Shown piece by piece: positions 16,507 through 25,445 of a stretch of 64,000 bases of DNA. Every line of letters begins with the position of its first letter. Position 1 is the stretch's first letter. Under the pieces are notes generated by a model. The model did no database searches. It was not told the origin of the DNA and saw nothing but the letters and a program-made list of their open reading frames with translations. The translations under genes were made by a program, and so were the position numbers. Source of the stretch: Paracoccaceae bacterium (GTDB taxonomy: Bacteria; Pseudomonadota; Alphaproteobacteria; Rhodobacterales; Rhodobacteraceae). Where the stretch lies: NCBI GenBank assembly GCA_011620265.1, contig WOZM01000242.1, positions 1-64,000 on the forward strand. Direction: 5' to 3'.

Positions 16507-17799
16507 ATGGCGATGAAGTCCGGCATGAGGCTCGTCCAGCAGCAGGGCATCGCGCTGTCGCCGATGATGCGGCAGTCGCTGACGATGCTCAGGATGCCGA
16601 CCCATGCGCTGGCCGACGAGATCGCGCGCGAGGCCGAGGAAAACCCCTTTCTCGTCGTGGAGCCCCAGGACGGCGCCATGCCGGCCTACGACTACGCGCT
16701 GACGACGACGGCGGCGCCCGAGAACCTTCTCGACAACCTCCACCGCCAGATCGCCCTGCAACGGCTCGACCCCGCGACCGAGGCCGCCGCGCTCTACCTG
16801 ATCGGCGAGTTGCGCGAGGACGGCTACCTCGACGTGCCGCTTGGCGATCTCGCGGGCGAAACCGGTGCCCCCCTCGACGTGCTGGCGGCGGGGCTCATCG
16901 CCCTCCAGCGCTGCGAGCCGACGGGGATAGGCGCCCGCAGCCTTGCCGAATGCCTTGAGCTTCAGCTTGCCGAGGCCGGGATCGAACGCGGCATTGCCAG
17001 CGCCGCGGCCCGCCACCTCGACGATTTCGCCGCGGAAAACTGGCCGAAGCTTGCCCGCAGCCTCGGCCAGCCGCTCGACATGCTCGAACGGATCGCGACC
17101 CTTCTGCGCAGCTTCGGCTCGACCCCGATCCCCTGCGCCTCCGGTCCCGTCGATATCGCTGTGCCGGAGCTCGTGGTGGAAGAGGGTCCGCCGGGCCAGC
17201 TTTCGGTCAAGCTCCTCACCGGCATGCTGCCGCGCCTCTCCGCGATGGCGGTTGCCCGGCGCAGCCTTGAGACCGACGAGCAGCGCGCGCTCTTCGACCG
17301 GGCGGGGCGCATGTCGGCGGGCCTCGCCGCCCGGCGCGAGACGCTGCTGCGAATCGGCACCTACATCGCCGCGACCCAGTCCGCCTTCTTCCTCGGCCAT
17401 CACGAGACGCTTTTGCCCGTCACCCGCGCCGATGCGGCGGCGGCCCTGGCCATGCATGCCTCGACACTCGGCCGGGCGCTGGCGGGAAAGGCGCTCCTTG
17501 CGGGCAACACGGTCTATCCGCTGTCGCTCTTCTTCTCGCACGCGCTGCCCGGCGCCGATGGCGGCATCTCGCCGTTCGACATCCAGCGCCGTATTCGCAG
17601 CCTGATCGCCGCGGAATCCGCCGACGCGCCGCTCGCCGACGACCGGATATGCGCGGAGCTTCAGAAGGAGGGCGTTGACATCGCCCGCCGAACTGTCGCC
17701 AAATATCGCAAATGCATGCGCATACCCTCATCGTTCGGGCGAAAGCGTCGGAAGGTTTCCGCAACGGACCGGCTGCAAGTGGCGCGGAGAGGGAAATGA
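16507..17799 (+). CDS. rpoN: RNA polymerase sigma-54 factor RpoN
   Basis: RpoN directs core RNA polymerase to -24/-12 promoters that need an AAA+ activator. The 430-residue protein has the N-terminal activator-interacting region (QQQGIALSPMMRQSLTMLRM, rich in Gln and Leu), a core-binding middle region starting near residue 70, and the C-terminal RpoN box ARRTVAKYR at about 393-401 that reads the -24 element. The FDIQRRIRSLIAAE segment before it is the usual helix-turn-helix area. The length is shorter than the 477 residues of E. coli RpoN, as is common in Rhodobacteraceae, which can also carry several paralogues. Location after lptB and before hpf and ptsN is the classical arrangement. Confidence 0.95.
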   Translation: MAMKSGMRLVQQQGIALSPMMRQSLTMLRMPTHALADEIAREAEENPFLVVEPQDGAMPAYDYALTTTAAPENLLDNLHRQIALQRLDPATEAAALYLIGELREDGYLDVPLGDLAGETGAPLDVLAAGLIALQRCEPTGIGARSLAECLELQLAEAGIERGIASAAARHLDDFAAENWPKLARSLGQPLDMLERIATLLRSFGSTPIPCASGPVDIAVPELVVEEGPPGQLSVKLLTGMLPRLSAMAVARRSLETDEQRALFDRAGRMSAGLAARRETLLRIGTYIAATQSAFFLGHHETLLPVTRADAAAALAMHASTLGRALAGKALLAGNTVYPLSLFFSHALPGADGGISPFDIQRRIRSLIAAESADAPLADDRICAELQKEGVDIARRTVAKYRKCMRIPSSFGRKRRKVSATDRLQVARRGK

Positions 17800-17878
17800 T
17801 CAATCCGGATCCGGAAATCCATTGCGCGAAGTCGTTTCGCGCGAGCGCGTATGAGAGCAATCAGCCCCAGGAGGTGTC

Positions 17879-18454
17879 ATGCTATACAAGATCAGTGGCA
17901 AGCAGATCGACGTGGGCGATGCCTTGCAGACCCATGTGAAATCGGAACTCGGCGGGACGGTCGAGAAGTATTCCCAGCGCCCGACCGACGCCGCCGTGAT
18001 CTTTTCCCGTGACGCTTACGAGTTCATCTGCGAAGCGACCGTGCACCTTTCCACCGGCCTCACCGCCACCGCGAAGGGGCAGGCGACCGAGATCTACGCC
18101 GCGTTCGAAGCCTGCCGCGAAAAGATGGACAAGCAGCTCCGCCGCTACAAGCGCCGGCTGAAGGACCATCACCGCGACCGCACCGAACCGGTTGAATTCG
18201 CCGGAGCGGGCATGTATGTGCTCGCCGCGAACGGAGGATCGGCGGATTCGGAACCCGAGACGCTGCAACCGATGATCATCGCCGAGATGGAGACGAAGAT
18301 ACCGTCCCTGTCGGTTGGCGAGGCGGTGATGCAGATGGAACTCGCCGGGGCACCGCTTCTGGTCTTCCGCAACGAAAAGAACGGCGGGGTCAATGTGGTC
18401 CACCGCCGGGATGATGGTAACGTCGGCTGGATCGATCCGTCCGCTGGCAAATAG
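17879..18454 (+). CDS. hpf: Long-form ribosome hibernation promoting factor HPF
   Basis: HPF binds the 30S decoding centre in stationary phase. The long form also dimerises 70S ribosomes through its C-terminal domain. The 191-residue protein has the N-terminal beta-alpha-beta domain (MLYKISGKQIDVGDALQTHV, then basic helix AFEACREKMDKQLRRYKRRLK) and, after a linker of about 45 residues, the dimerisation domain ending KIPSLSVGEAVMQMELAGAPLLVFRNE and VVHRRDDGNVGWI. A perfect AGGAGG precedes the ATG. An 80-bp spacer from rpoN could hold a separate promoter. The order rpoN-hpf-ptsN is conserved widely in proteobacteria. Confidence 0.95.
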   Translation: MLYKISGKQIDVGDALQTHVKSELGGTVEKYSQRPTDAAVIFSRDAYEFICEATVHLSTGLTATAKGQATEIYAAFEACREKMDKQLRRYKRRLKDHHRDRTEPVEFAGAGMYVLAANGGSADSEPETLQPMIIAEMETKIPSLSVGEAVMQMELAGAPLLVFRNEKNGGVNVVHRRDDGNVGWIDPSAGK

Positions 18455-18488
18455 GGCGCCGGCAAAGCCGCGCGGAAAAGTAAGGCAT

Positions 18489-18953
18489 ATGGAACTTGCA
18501 AGCCTTCTCAAGCCGGCAGCCGTCCGGGTTCTCGGCCATGCGACCAGCAAGAAGCGGCTCTTTCAGGACCTCGGTGAGGTCGCGCACTCGGTCTACGGTC
18601 TCAACACGTCCGAGACCGTGGATGCGCTGCAGGAACGCGAGAGCCTCGGTCCGACGGGTGTCGGCCACGGGGTAGCCTTGCCGCATGCCCGTCTCGACGG
18701 GCTCGAGCGCGTGGTGGGCGTGTTCATCCGGCTGGAAAAGCCCCTGGACTTCGACGCGGTCGACCGCCAGCCGGTTGATCTGATCTTCGCGCTCTTCGCG
18801 CCGAAGGATTCCGGCGTGGACCACCTGAAGGCGCTGGCGCTCGTCTCGCGCACCATGCGCGATGCCGCGACCTGCGCCAAGCTCCGCGCCAACAGCGACC
18901 CGGCCGCACTCCATGCGGTCCTGACCGAGGCGCGCTCCACCCAGGCGGCCTGA
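18489..18953 (+). CDS. ptsN: Nitrogen-type PTS EIIA protein PtsN
   Basis: PtsN is the terminal phospho-acceptor of the nitrogen-related phosphotransferase system (PtsP-PtsO-PtsN), a regulatory relay that affects potassium uptake, carbon/nitrogen balance and, in many bacteria, envelope and polyester metabolism. The 154-residue product has the family length and phosphorylation motif GVGHGVALPHAR, with H66 the likely acceptor. KPLDFDAVDRQPVDLIFALFAP is the typical core. The ATG at 18489 is preferred to an earlier in-frame start that overlaps hpf. It is the last gene of the rnd-to-ptsN block and ends 2 bases before the convergent sulfotransferase. Confidence 0.95.
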   Translation: MELASLLKPAAVRVLGHATSKKRLFQDLGEVAHSVYGLNTSETVDALQERESLGPTGVGHGVALPHARLDGLERVVGVFIRLEKPLDFDAVDRQPVDLIFALFAPKDSGVDHLKALALVSRTMRDAATCAKLRANSDPAALHAVLTEARSTQAA

Positions 18954-18955
18954 GC

Positions 18956-20371
18956 TTATTTCGGCGCCTTCCAGGCGCCGAACCCGAAGGACATGTAGTC
19001 GCGGCGATAGATGTCGCGGACCAGCGCTTCCAGTTCCCGGTCATGGATATCGGCAACCGGAACCGGCGCGGCACCGGTTGGTGCGCCGGCAAGGTCCGGC
19101 GCCTTGATCCGCGCCGATTTTGCCAGATAGGCCAGATCGGCGGCCAAGGTTTCTTCCCGGCAGAGAAGGTCGGGCGGGACGAAGCCCGCGAACCCGTTCA
19201 CGACCGACCATTGCGTGCCCCAGAGCGCGTCCTGACGGAGCCCGGTCTGGCCGGCGAGATTGGCCTTCACGAAGCCGAGAAACCCGATCAGCGCCGCGCG
19301 CCACTCCGCCGCGCCCATCAGCGCGATTCCGTCGTCCGGCGGGATCGGCACGTTGTAGTGGCCGCGCAAGGTCGCCCGGATATCGGCATGTCCGTCGCCG
19401 GTCATCACGGCGGCGAAGGCGTCGTTGGCGCGCGTCAGCGGATGGCGGAGCATGGTGAAGCTCCGGTGTCCGGGCGCCTTGCGCTTCCACGCCCTGAGCG
19501 TCTTCTGGGTGAAGCTCTCCTCGATCCCGCCGTCCCCCAGCCGCGCCAGCCAGTCGCGGATATGGCTGTCGTCGCAGGGCTGAAGCGGCAGATAGAGAAT
19601 CGGCGCCCCGCCGGCCGCGACGATGCGCGGCACGCCCGGCCCCCGGCGCGGCTCGAAATTCGGGGTCCGCGCCAGGTTCGACCAGTCGATCCGTGCCAGC
19701 GCCTCTTCCATCTCGGGGAAGTTGCGCACCTTGTCGGCCATCTCCTCGGGGTTCTGGCGGACCAGATCGTCGGAGATCCGGTCGAGCCGCGCCTCGAAAC
19801 CGAGGAAACGCAGGAGCCCGTTGATCACCTCGACCCTGAGCGAATCCTCGTAGTCGAGGTAGAAGGCGGTCTGGCCCGTCACCTGCAGGGCATTCAGAAG
19901 CCGCAACTGGAAGGCCTGACGCTCGGCCAGAAACGCCTCGAACTCCGCCGGCTTGAAGGGCGGCTTCCAGACGATCCGGTCCCGCACGTCGCTGAGCTGC
20001 CAGCGCTTGGTGTTGTAGGCGATCTTGAGGCTGATATAGCAGTCGACCGGATTGCGGGTGAGCACGATCTTGGCACAGCGCGGATCGTTCAGGATCTCGT
20101 CCAGCACCCGCGGCTCGTGATCGAAGAAGAACCGCAGCCCGTTGAACCCCGGCGCCGAGCGGATGCGGGACAGAAGCTCCGCCGGATCGGCGATCCGTTC
20201 CTTCATCGTGATGCCGAGAACCTCGTCCACGTTCGGCCCGCCCATGTGGTCGGGATTGAAGACCTCGCCGTGACAGGTCAGCCCCTCGACCTGGCCCAGC
20301 GTCGCCTCGAGAAGGTTCGAGCCGGTGCGCATCTCGGCGAAGATCACGAAATAGTCGAAGGGACGGGTCAC
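18956..20371 (-). CDS. Two-part sulfotransferase (Stf0/NodH-like N-terminal domain)
   Basis: The 471-residue protein begins with a PAPS-dependent sulfotransferase domain. AEMRTGSNLLE (12-22) is the 5'-phosphosulfate loop, and KIVLTRNPVDCYISLKIAY holds the 3'-phosphate-binding Arg and Ser. The EEMADKVRNFPEMEEAL region closes this domain near residue 235. The second half (VPRIVAAGGAPILYLPLQP, then SFTMLRHPLTRANDAFAAVM) is reminiscent of another sulfotransferase-like fold whose P-loop is not evident, so it may be an acceptor-binding module. Stf0-type enzymes sulfate sugars such as trehalose or Nod factors. It is the last gene of an operon with a GT14-like and a GT2-like enzyme, suggesting sulfation of a surface glycan. 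The acceptor is unknown. Confidence 0.85.
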   Translation of the reverse strand: MTRPFDYFVIFAEMRTGSNLLEATLGQVEGLTCHGEVFNPDHMGGPNVDEVLGITMKERIADPAELLSRIRSAPGFNGLRFFFDHEPRVLDEILNDPRCAKIVLTRNPVDCYISLKIAYNTKRWQLSDVRDRIVWKPPFKPAEFEAFLAERQAFQLRLLNALQVTGQTAFYLDYEDSLRVEVINGLLRFLGFEARLDRISDDLVRQNPEEMADKVRNFPEMEEALARIDWSNLARTPNFEPRRGPGVPRIVAAGGAPILYLPLQPCDDSHIRDWLARLGDGGIEESFTQKTLRAWKRKAPGHRSFTMLRHPLTRANDAFAAVMTGDGHADIRATLRGHYNVPIPPDDGIALMGAAEWRAALIGFLGFVKANLAGQTGLRQDALWGTQWSVVNGFAGFVPPDLLCREETLAADLAYLAKSARIKAPDLAGAPTGAAPVPVADIHDRELEALVRDIYRRDYMSFGFGAWKAPK

Positions 20372-20383
20372 GCCGGATTTCCC

Positions 20384-22087
20384 CTACCGCACCAGATAGG
20401 GCCGGCCGCGATCCTCCGCCGGCGGGCGCGGATCGTCGCCGACGGAGAAATCGCCCATCAGCGTCGGCTGCATCCCCTGGTTCTTGAGGTTCTGCAGGAA
20501 CTGGCCGAACCCGGTCAGGTCCACCATCTTCGGCGCCTCCGCGACCTGGCGGCGCGCGCGCGGGCGAATCTCGTCGACGATGCCTTGCAGCGATTCCATC
20601 GGGTTCTCGATGAACTCCGCCATGGTCCAGATCCGCACCCGCGCCTTCACGTACATCGTCCGCAGGATCGCCAGATGCTCGGTCTCGATCTTCTGCAGCC
20701 GCGCCGCCTCCTTGCGAATGTCCGAGAAGTTCAGGTTGGAGCGCAGGAGCGGCACCGCCCAGGTGCCCGAGATGACCGAGATCTGTGCGTTCGGGTCGGT
20801 CGCCATGAACCAGTTGCAGGCCTGGTTGTCGCGCGGGCTGAACTGGAAGCACTGACGCTCGCCCCGTGTGTTCCAGATCAGGTTCGTCAGGAAGGAGCGC
20901 GGATTGTAGTCGCGCAAAGTCGCGCTGTCGCAGAGCGCGCCGTTGAAAATCGTCTCTCCACCGGCGAATTCCGCGCGTCCGGGACCGAAAAGGTGGCCAT
21001 GCACCCGGCCGCCAACCGACTTCGACAGCCAGATGTCGAAATTCTCGAAAAGGTCGGAAAAGCCGTGAAAGACCGAATAGGGCGCGCTGGTCTTGCCGTT
21101 CTCGTGGTCTTGCCTGGGATAGCGGCTTTGCATGTAAAGCCCGGCCCGGCCGCGCGTCCGCCGCTCCACCGCCTTGGCGAAAAGCCGGTCGATCTTGCCG
21201 GGATTGGGCTCCGCCCGCGCCGCCTGCTGCGAGGCGGGCGCAAGGAGGGTGCGGTAGAGCCGGTCGGCATGCGGCCAGATCTTGCGCGCGACGAAGCAGT
21301 CCGACCGGCGCAGAAGCTGCAGATGGTCGTCGTAGAACATGTGCGGCTTGCCCTGCACGTCGAACTTCGAGAGTGTCAGCGACCGGCTTTCGATTTGCGT
21401 GGAATAGAGCCTTGCGAGGGTCTGGAAATAGCTCTCGTCGGGGATCCAGACGAGCTTGAAGTAGCGTTCGTGCAGCTTCCTGTCGGGATCCTCGAGGATC
21501 GCCGACAGCGTCTGCCGGGTCAGGCACCACCACTGGCTGCCGAGATGCGGCACGATCCCCCTCGGCATCCGCCGCTTCACGCCCAGCCGGCGCTGGATCC
21601 TGACATAAGCATCGAAGAGCGGCCGCTGCCTGCGCCAGGAAAACGGGAACCGCAGCGTGAAGCGTTCGGAATCGAAACCGCCGATGGTCCAGCTCACATC
21701 CGAGGTGGTGACGCTTTCGATGAAGTCGGTGTTGGGCCGCTCGTCGAGATAGTCGATAAGTTCCTCCACCGGCCGCAGCGGCAGGCAGGAGCCGGAAGCG
21801 AGGAAGACGTGGCGCACGCGCGGATGACCGGCCAGCATCTGCGTCGCCGCCGCCTGGGTCGCCGCCACCAGCGACCAGGTGCCCCATTCGCAGGCATAGC
21901 GGCGCGAGAAGCTCACGATCTCCAGATCGGCGAGCGCATCGACAAGGCCGTTGTAGTCGGCCGCGCTCACCCGCCGGTCGACATGGATCACCATCGGGCA
22001 TCCCGCCTCTGCCCAGAACCGCGCCACCTGCGCGGCCCGGTCAAGCGCGGAATGGCACATCATGATGAAGCCGAGGGTCGAGGTCAC
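20384..22087 (-). CDS. GT14-like (core-2/I-branching) glycosyltransferase with C-terminal extension
   Basis: The 567-residue protein starts at a GTG that overlaps the upstream stop (GTGA); a longer frame to 22321 is only shadow sequence of the GT2 gene. Its N-terminal 270 residues fit the beta-1,6-N-acetylglucosaminyltransferase/xylosyltransferase fold: GFIMMCHSALDRAAQVARF, MVIHVDRR, FLASGSCLPLRP, DFIESV, and WWCLTRQTLSAIL with WIPDESYFQTL. The following roughly 280 residues are unrecognised, with aromatic-rich stretches (FHGFSDLFENFDIWL) and a charged helical tail. Membrane helices are absent, so it acts in the cytoplasm, perhaps on a lipid-linked glycan. It sits between the GT2-like enzyme and the sulfotransferase in one operon. 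Donor and acceptor are unknown. Confidence 0.82.
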   Translation of the reverse strand: MTSTLGFIMMCHSALDRAAQVARFWAEAGCPMVIHVDRRVSAADYNGLVDALADLEIVSFSRRYACEWGTWSLVAATQAAATQMLAGHPRVRHVFLASGSCLPLRPVEELIDYLDERPNTDFIESVTTSDVSWTIGGFDSERFTLRFPFSWRRQRPLFDAYVRIQRRLGVKRRMPRGIVPHLGSQWWCLTRQTLSAILEDPDRKLHERYFKLVWIPDESYFQTLARLYSTQIESRSLTLSKFDVQGKPHMFYDDHLQLLRRSDCFVARKIWPHADRLYRTLLAPASQQAARAEPNPGKIDRLFAKAVERRTRGRAGLYMQSRYPRQDHENGKTSAPYSVFHGFSDLFENFDIWLSKSVGGRVHGHLFGPGRAEFAGGETIFNGALCDSATLRDYNPRSFLTNLIWNTRGERQCFQFSPRDNQACNWFMATDPNAQISVISGTWAVPLLRSNLNFSDIRKEAARLQKIETEHLAILRTMYVKARVRIWTMAEFIENPMESLQGIVDEIRPRARRQVAEAPKMVDLTGFGQFLQNLKNQGMQPTLMGDFSVGDDPRPPAEDRGRPYLVR

Positions 22088-23094
22088 GCCCAGTTCCCCT
22101 TCGACATCAGCCCGAGGATCTCGAGCTGGCGCCAGTTGATGTATTTCTCCGACCACTTGCACCAGAGGTCGGGATCGTCCTTCAGCGTCTCGGCATAGGC
22201 GACATATTCGCGGCTGCCGGCGAAATGTTCGTGCCGCTCCAGCTCCTCGGCGACCTTGTCCTTGAGGGTCGAGAGGAACTTCGCATGCAGAAGGCAGCCG
22301 GAGGCCTTCTCTCCCCCCCATTCGTCATAGGTCAGGTTCAGCCCGCACGGTAGCAGCATATGGGTCGAGCTGGCGAAGCAATAGGACCAGTGCCATTTCA
22401 CCAGCGGGATCTTGTTGAGCGACGGCGCCTGTTTCGGGGTGTCGGCGAACATCGTCCGCGCCCGGGGGCCGCCCTGGATCCACAGGTTCCTGAAGGTCGG
22501 GTTCCTGGTGATCGTGTAGTTGCCGCTGTCGAAATAGCCCGCGATCTCGAACGGGTTCTTGCCTTCGCGGTAGGGTTCGGCGTCGACCGGCCCCTTGGGA
22601 TACATGTCGACGACCATCGCCGGGAAGGCGCGCACCGAATAGGTGTCGAGCCAGTCGGTCAGCGCCCGGATCGGCCGCGTGTCGCAGAACGGATAGATGA
22701 AGAACTCGTCGACATCGACCGCAAGGATCCAGCGCCCCCGACCGTGGCGCATCAAGAGCCAGTTGACCCAGTCCACCCCGTAGCGCGAGGCCTTGTAGCT
22801 CGCCTTCGCCGACCAGAGCGACACGTCCCGCTGCGCCGCGAGATACTCGCGCGATCCGTCGTCCGAGCCGTTGTCGACCATCAGGAAATGGTTGATGCCG
22901 AGATCGCGGTAGTAGCGCATGAAATAGGGCAGGCGGATCCGTTCGTTCCGAAGCACCGCCACGAGGAGGATATCGTCCGCGCCAAGGCTCGCTGTCCGGT
23001 CGGTGACGGCCGACAGCTCCCGCCGCTTGCGGAACGCCCGGGCCCGAAGACGCTTGCGCCGAAGCCGCAGGCGGTATCTCTCCCAAAGGCCCAT
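22084..23094 (-). CDS. GT2-like glycosyltransferase (Glyco_tranf_2_4 type)
   Basis: The 336-residue protein begins with an unusually basic helix (residues 5-26: arginine and lysine runs). It is followed by a GT-A core: DILLVAVLRNERIRLPYFMRYYRDLG, the nucleotide-sugar strand FLMVDNGSDDGS at about 71-81, and the metal-binding DVDEFF at 127-132. HWSYCFASSTHMLLPCGL is near the C-terminus. This layout fits bacterial family 2/92-type enzymes of surface-glycan clusters. The ATG at 23094 has AAGGGA a few bases upstream; an in-frame extension to 23355 runs through a promoter-like spacer and galE, so it is rejected. It is first in the operon with the GT14-like gene (4-base overlap) and the sulfotransferase (12-base gap). 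Confidence 0.84.
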   Translation of the reverse strand: MGLWERYRLRLRRKRLRARAFRKRRELSAVTDRTASLGADDILLVAVLRNERIRLPYFMRYYRDLGINHFLMVDNGSDDGSREYLAAQRDVSLWSAKASYKASRYGVDWVNWLLMRHGRGRWILAVDVDEFFIYPFCDTRPIRALTDWLDTYSVRAFPAMVVDMYPKGPVDAEPYREGKNPFEIAGYFDSGNYTITRNPTFRNLWIQGGPRARTMFADTPKQAPSLNKIPLVKWHWSYCFASSTHMLLPCGLNLTYDEWGGEKASGCLLHAKFLSTLKDKVAEELERHEHFAGSREYVAYAETLKDDPDLWCKWSEKYINWRQLEILGLMSKGNWA

Positions 23095-23162
23095 TCGATC
23101 CCTTCGTTTCCGGCCCGCTCGGGACCAGTCCTGTCTGACGCGGTTTAAGACGAGGTTGCGCC

Positions 23163-23200
23163 GACCCTTCCGGAACGCGAGTGGACGCGTCCGAAGGGTC
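23163..23200. other. Hairpin in the leader of the glycan operon
   Basis: GACCCTTC (23163-23170) pairs perfectly with GAAGGGTC (23193-23200), and GGA/TCC extends the stem after a one-base bulge. It lies 70-105 bases before the GT2 ATG on the minus strand, in the 220-bp gap after galE. It may be a transcript leader structure. There is no T-run. Confidence 0.4.
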
Positions 23201-23314
23201 AGCTGCCCCGATCCCTCCTGACGCGGCAGGATACAGACCGGCCGGTTGCAGGTAAACCGCTTAGTCGGCCGGGGCGGGCCAAGGAAAACGCTGCGATTCC
23301 GGCGGGTTCCGCTG

Positions 23315-24301
23315 CTATTTCTCGAAGTGGCCCGACTGGTGCCAGCGCCAGGCATCGGCGATCATCGTCGCCATGTCCGACCGCGCCGGCCGCCAGCCGA
23401 GATCGCGCCGCGCGCGTTCGCTGCCGGAGACGAGGCTCACCGCGTCGCCGGCCCGGCGCTCGCCGAAGATCACCGGCACGTCGCGATTGGTCACGACACG
23501 TGACTGGTCAATGACCTCGCGGACGGAAAACCCCTGGCCGGTGCCAAGGCAGAAGATGCGGGAGCCTTGCCCCGCCTCCAGCCATTTCAGCCCGGCGACA
23601 TGGGCATCGACAAGGTCCGTCACATGGACGTAGTCGCGGATGCAGGTGCCGTCGCGGGTCGGATAATCGGTGCCGAACACCGTCAGCGCCGGCCGCTTGC
23701 CGTCGATCGCGTCGAGCAGCAGCGGGATCAGGTGCGTCTCGGGCCGGTGGAACTCTCCCACCTCGCCCTCGGGATCGGCGCCGGCGACGTTGAAGTAGCG
23801 GAAGATCACCGCGTTCAGCCCGTGGCTCGCGCCGAAATCGCCGAGCATCTGCTCGATCGCCATCTTGGACTTGCCATAGGCGTTGAGCGGGCGCTGCGCC
23901 GAGTCTTCGTCGAGCACCACACCATCCTGATCGCCATAGGTCGCGCAGGTCGAGGAAAAGACGAGATCCCTGCACCCGGCCGCGACCGCGGCCTCGATCA
24001 GGTTCAGCGCTCCGAGGACGTTGACCCGCCAGTAGGTGCCCGGATCGCGCATCGCATCGCCAACGAGGCTGATCGCGGCGAAATGCATGACCGCGACGGG
24101 CTGCCAGCGGGCAAAGACCGCGTCGAGCCGCGCCCGGTCGGCAAGATCGCCTTCCTCGAACGGACCGAACCGGACGGCATCGCGCCATCCGGTCGCCAGA
24201 TTGTCGAAGGTCACGGGAATGTAGCCGGCCGCTTTCAGCGCCTTGCACGCGTGCGAGCCGATATAGCCCGCGCCGCCCGTCACCAGAACATGTTGGGTCA
24301 T
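23315..24301 (-). CDS. galE: UDP-glucose 4-epimerase
   Basis: GalE interconverts UDP-glucose and UDP-galactose using tightly bound NAD, supplying galactose units for LPS and exopolysaccharide. The 328-residue extended-SDR protein has the NAD motif GGAGYIGSH (9-17), the conserved VMHFAA, FSSTCATYG with the catalytic Ser/Thr near 117-118, and the Tyr-Lys pair Y142-K146 (AYGKSK). FRYFNVAGADPEG and RDYVHVTDL further support GalE. It is 6 bases after galU on the same strand, so the two are an operon. UDP-GlcNAc or other UDP-sugar epimerisation cannot be excluded. Confidence 0.93.
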   Translation of the reverse strand: MTQHVLVTGGAGYIGSHACKALKAAGYIPVTFDNLATGWRDAVRFGPFEEGDLADRARLDAVFARWQPVAVMHFAAISLVGDAMRDPGTYWRVNVLGALNLIEAAVAAGCRDLVFSSTCATYGDQDGVVLDEDSAQRPLNAYGKSKMAIEQMLGDFGASHGLNAVIFRYFNVAGADPEGEVGEFHRPETHLIPLLLDAIDGKRPALTVFGTDYPTRDGTCIRDYVHVTDLVDAHVAGLKWLEAGQGSRIFCLGTGQGFSVREVIDQSRVVTNRDVPVIFGERRAGDAVSLVSGSERARRDLGWRPARSDMATMIADAWRWHQSGHFEK

Positions 24302-24307
24302 GCGCCC

Positions 24308-25201
24308 TTACTCGGCCGCCTTCTGCATCGCCGTCATGCTGACGAGGAACTGCTTGAACTCGTCATGCAGCTCTGCGCGCGCGAGGCCGAAGGCCACGGT
24401 CGCCTGCAGGAACCCCGCCTTCGAGCCGCAGTCGAAGCGCTGGCCGCGGAAGCGGTAGCCGTAGACGTTGCCCGACTTCTTGATCTCTTCGGCGATCGCG
24501 TCGGTCAGCTGGATCTCGCCACCCGCACCGGACTTCATCCGGTTGAGGTTCTGCATGATCTTCGGCGTCAGGATATAGCGCCCGATCACAGCGAGGTTCG
24601 ACGGCGCCTCGTCCGCCTTCGGCTTCTCGACCATGCCCTTGACCGAGACAATCGAGCCCATGTCGTCCTTGATGTCGAGCACACCGTAGGCCGAGGCCTT
24701 CTCGTGCGGGACTTCCATCGCGGCGACCATGTTGCCGCCGACCTCGGCATGGGCTTCGACCATCTGCTGGAGGCAGGGCTTCTCGGCGGCGATCACGTCG
24801 TCGGGCAGGATGACCGCGAACGGCTCGTTGCCGATCAGGCGGCGGGCGCACCAGACCGCATGGCCGAGGCCCAGCGCCTTGTGCTGGCGGATATAGGCGA
24901 TGGCGCCCGATTCCATGTTGGTATCCTTGAGCGCCTCCAGCAGGTCTTCCTTGCCGGCCTTGCGCAGGGTCGCCTCAAGCTCGTGCGCGTGGTCGAAGTA
25001 ATCCTCGAGCGCGCCCTTGCCGCGTGAGGTCACGAAGATGAATTCCTTGATGCCGGCGGCGCGCGCCTCGTCGATCGCGTACTGGATGAGAGGGCGGTCC
25101 ACCAGCGTCATGATCTCTTTCGGGATCGACTTCGTCGCCGGCAGGAATCGGGTCCCGAGGCCAGCAACCGGGAATATCGCCTTCGTCACCTTACGCTTCA
25201 T
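24308..25201 (-). CDS. galU: UTP-glucose-1-phosphate uridylyltransferase
   Basis: GalU makes UDP-glucose from UTP and glucose-1-phosphate in the cytoplasm, feeding GalE and glucosyltransferases. The 297-residue protein has the nucleotide-binding GLGTRFLPATKSIPKE near the start, VTSRGKGALEDYFD, ILPDDVIAA and EKPKADEAPSNLAVIGRYIL, all typical. The ATG at 25201 gives the conserved MKRKVTKAIFPVAG start; a longer frame has no support. galU and galE are separated by 6 bases. Both share the minus strand with kdsB upstream, but a 244-bp A/T-rich gap suggests a separate promoter. Confidence 0.95.
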   Translation of the reverse strand: MKRKVTKAIFPVAGLGTRFLPATKSIPKEIMTLVDRPLIQYAIDEARAAGIKEFIFVTSRGKGALEDYFDHAHELEATLRKAGKEDLLEALKDTNMESGAIAYIRQHKALGLGHAVWCARRLIGNEPFAVILPDDVIAAEKPCLQQMVEAHAEVGGNMVAAMEVPHEKASAYGVLDIKDDMGSIVSVKGMVEKPKADEAPSNLAVIGRYILTPKIMQNLNRMKSGAGGEIQLTDAIAEEIKKSGNVYGYRFRGQRFDCGSKAGFLQATVAFGLARAELHDEFKQFLVSMTAMQKAAE

Positions 25202-25445
25202 CACATCACCATCCGATTTCGTTCGGCCACCGTCTGCGCGTCTGCCCGTCCAGGCCACAACTTATGCAGCGCCCTCGACATAGAACAAGCATATGACAAA
25301 TTAACGGCCTGTTAGGGGAGAAAAATGCCGAAAAATGAATCTGTTTGGCAACGATACGCCCAAGCCCCGACATATTGTAGTCAGGTTTTCCCGTAGCACT
25401 CGCGAATCTTCGCTGCCAGAGCGATTAGCGGGCGAGGCGCGCGGA

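Noticed and set aside
15571..17541. Minus-strand open frame of 656 codons over lptB and rpoN
   Set aside because: Shadow of well-supported genes on the other strand; low-complexity composition.
19043..22198. Plus-strand open frame of 1051 codons opposite the glycan genes
   Set aside because: It mirrors genuine minus-strand genes in a G+C-rich region, is Arg/Pro/His-rich with no motif, and has no ribosome binding site.
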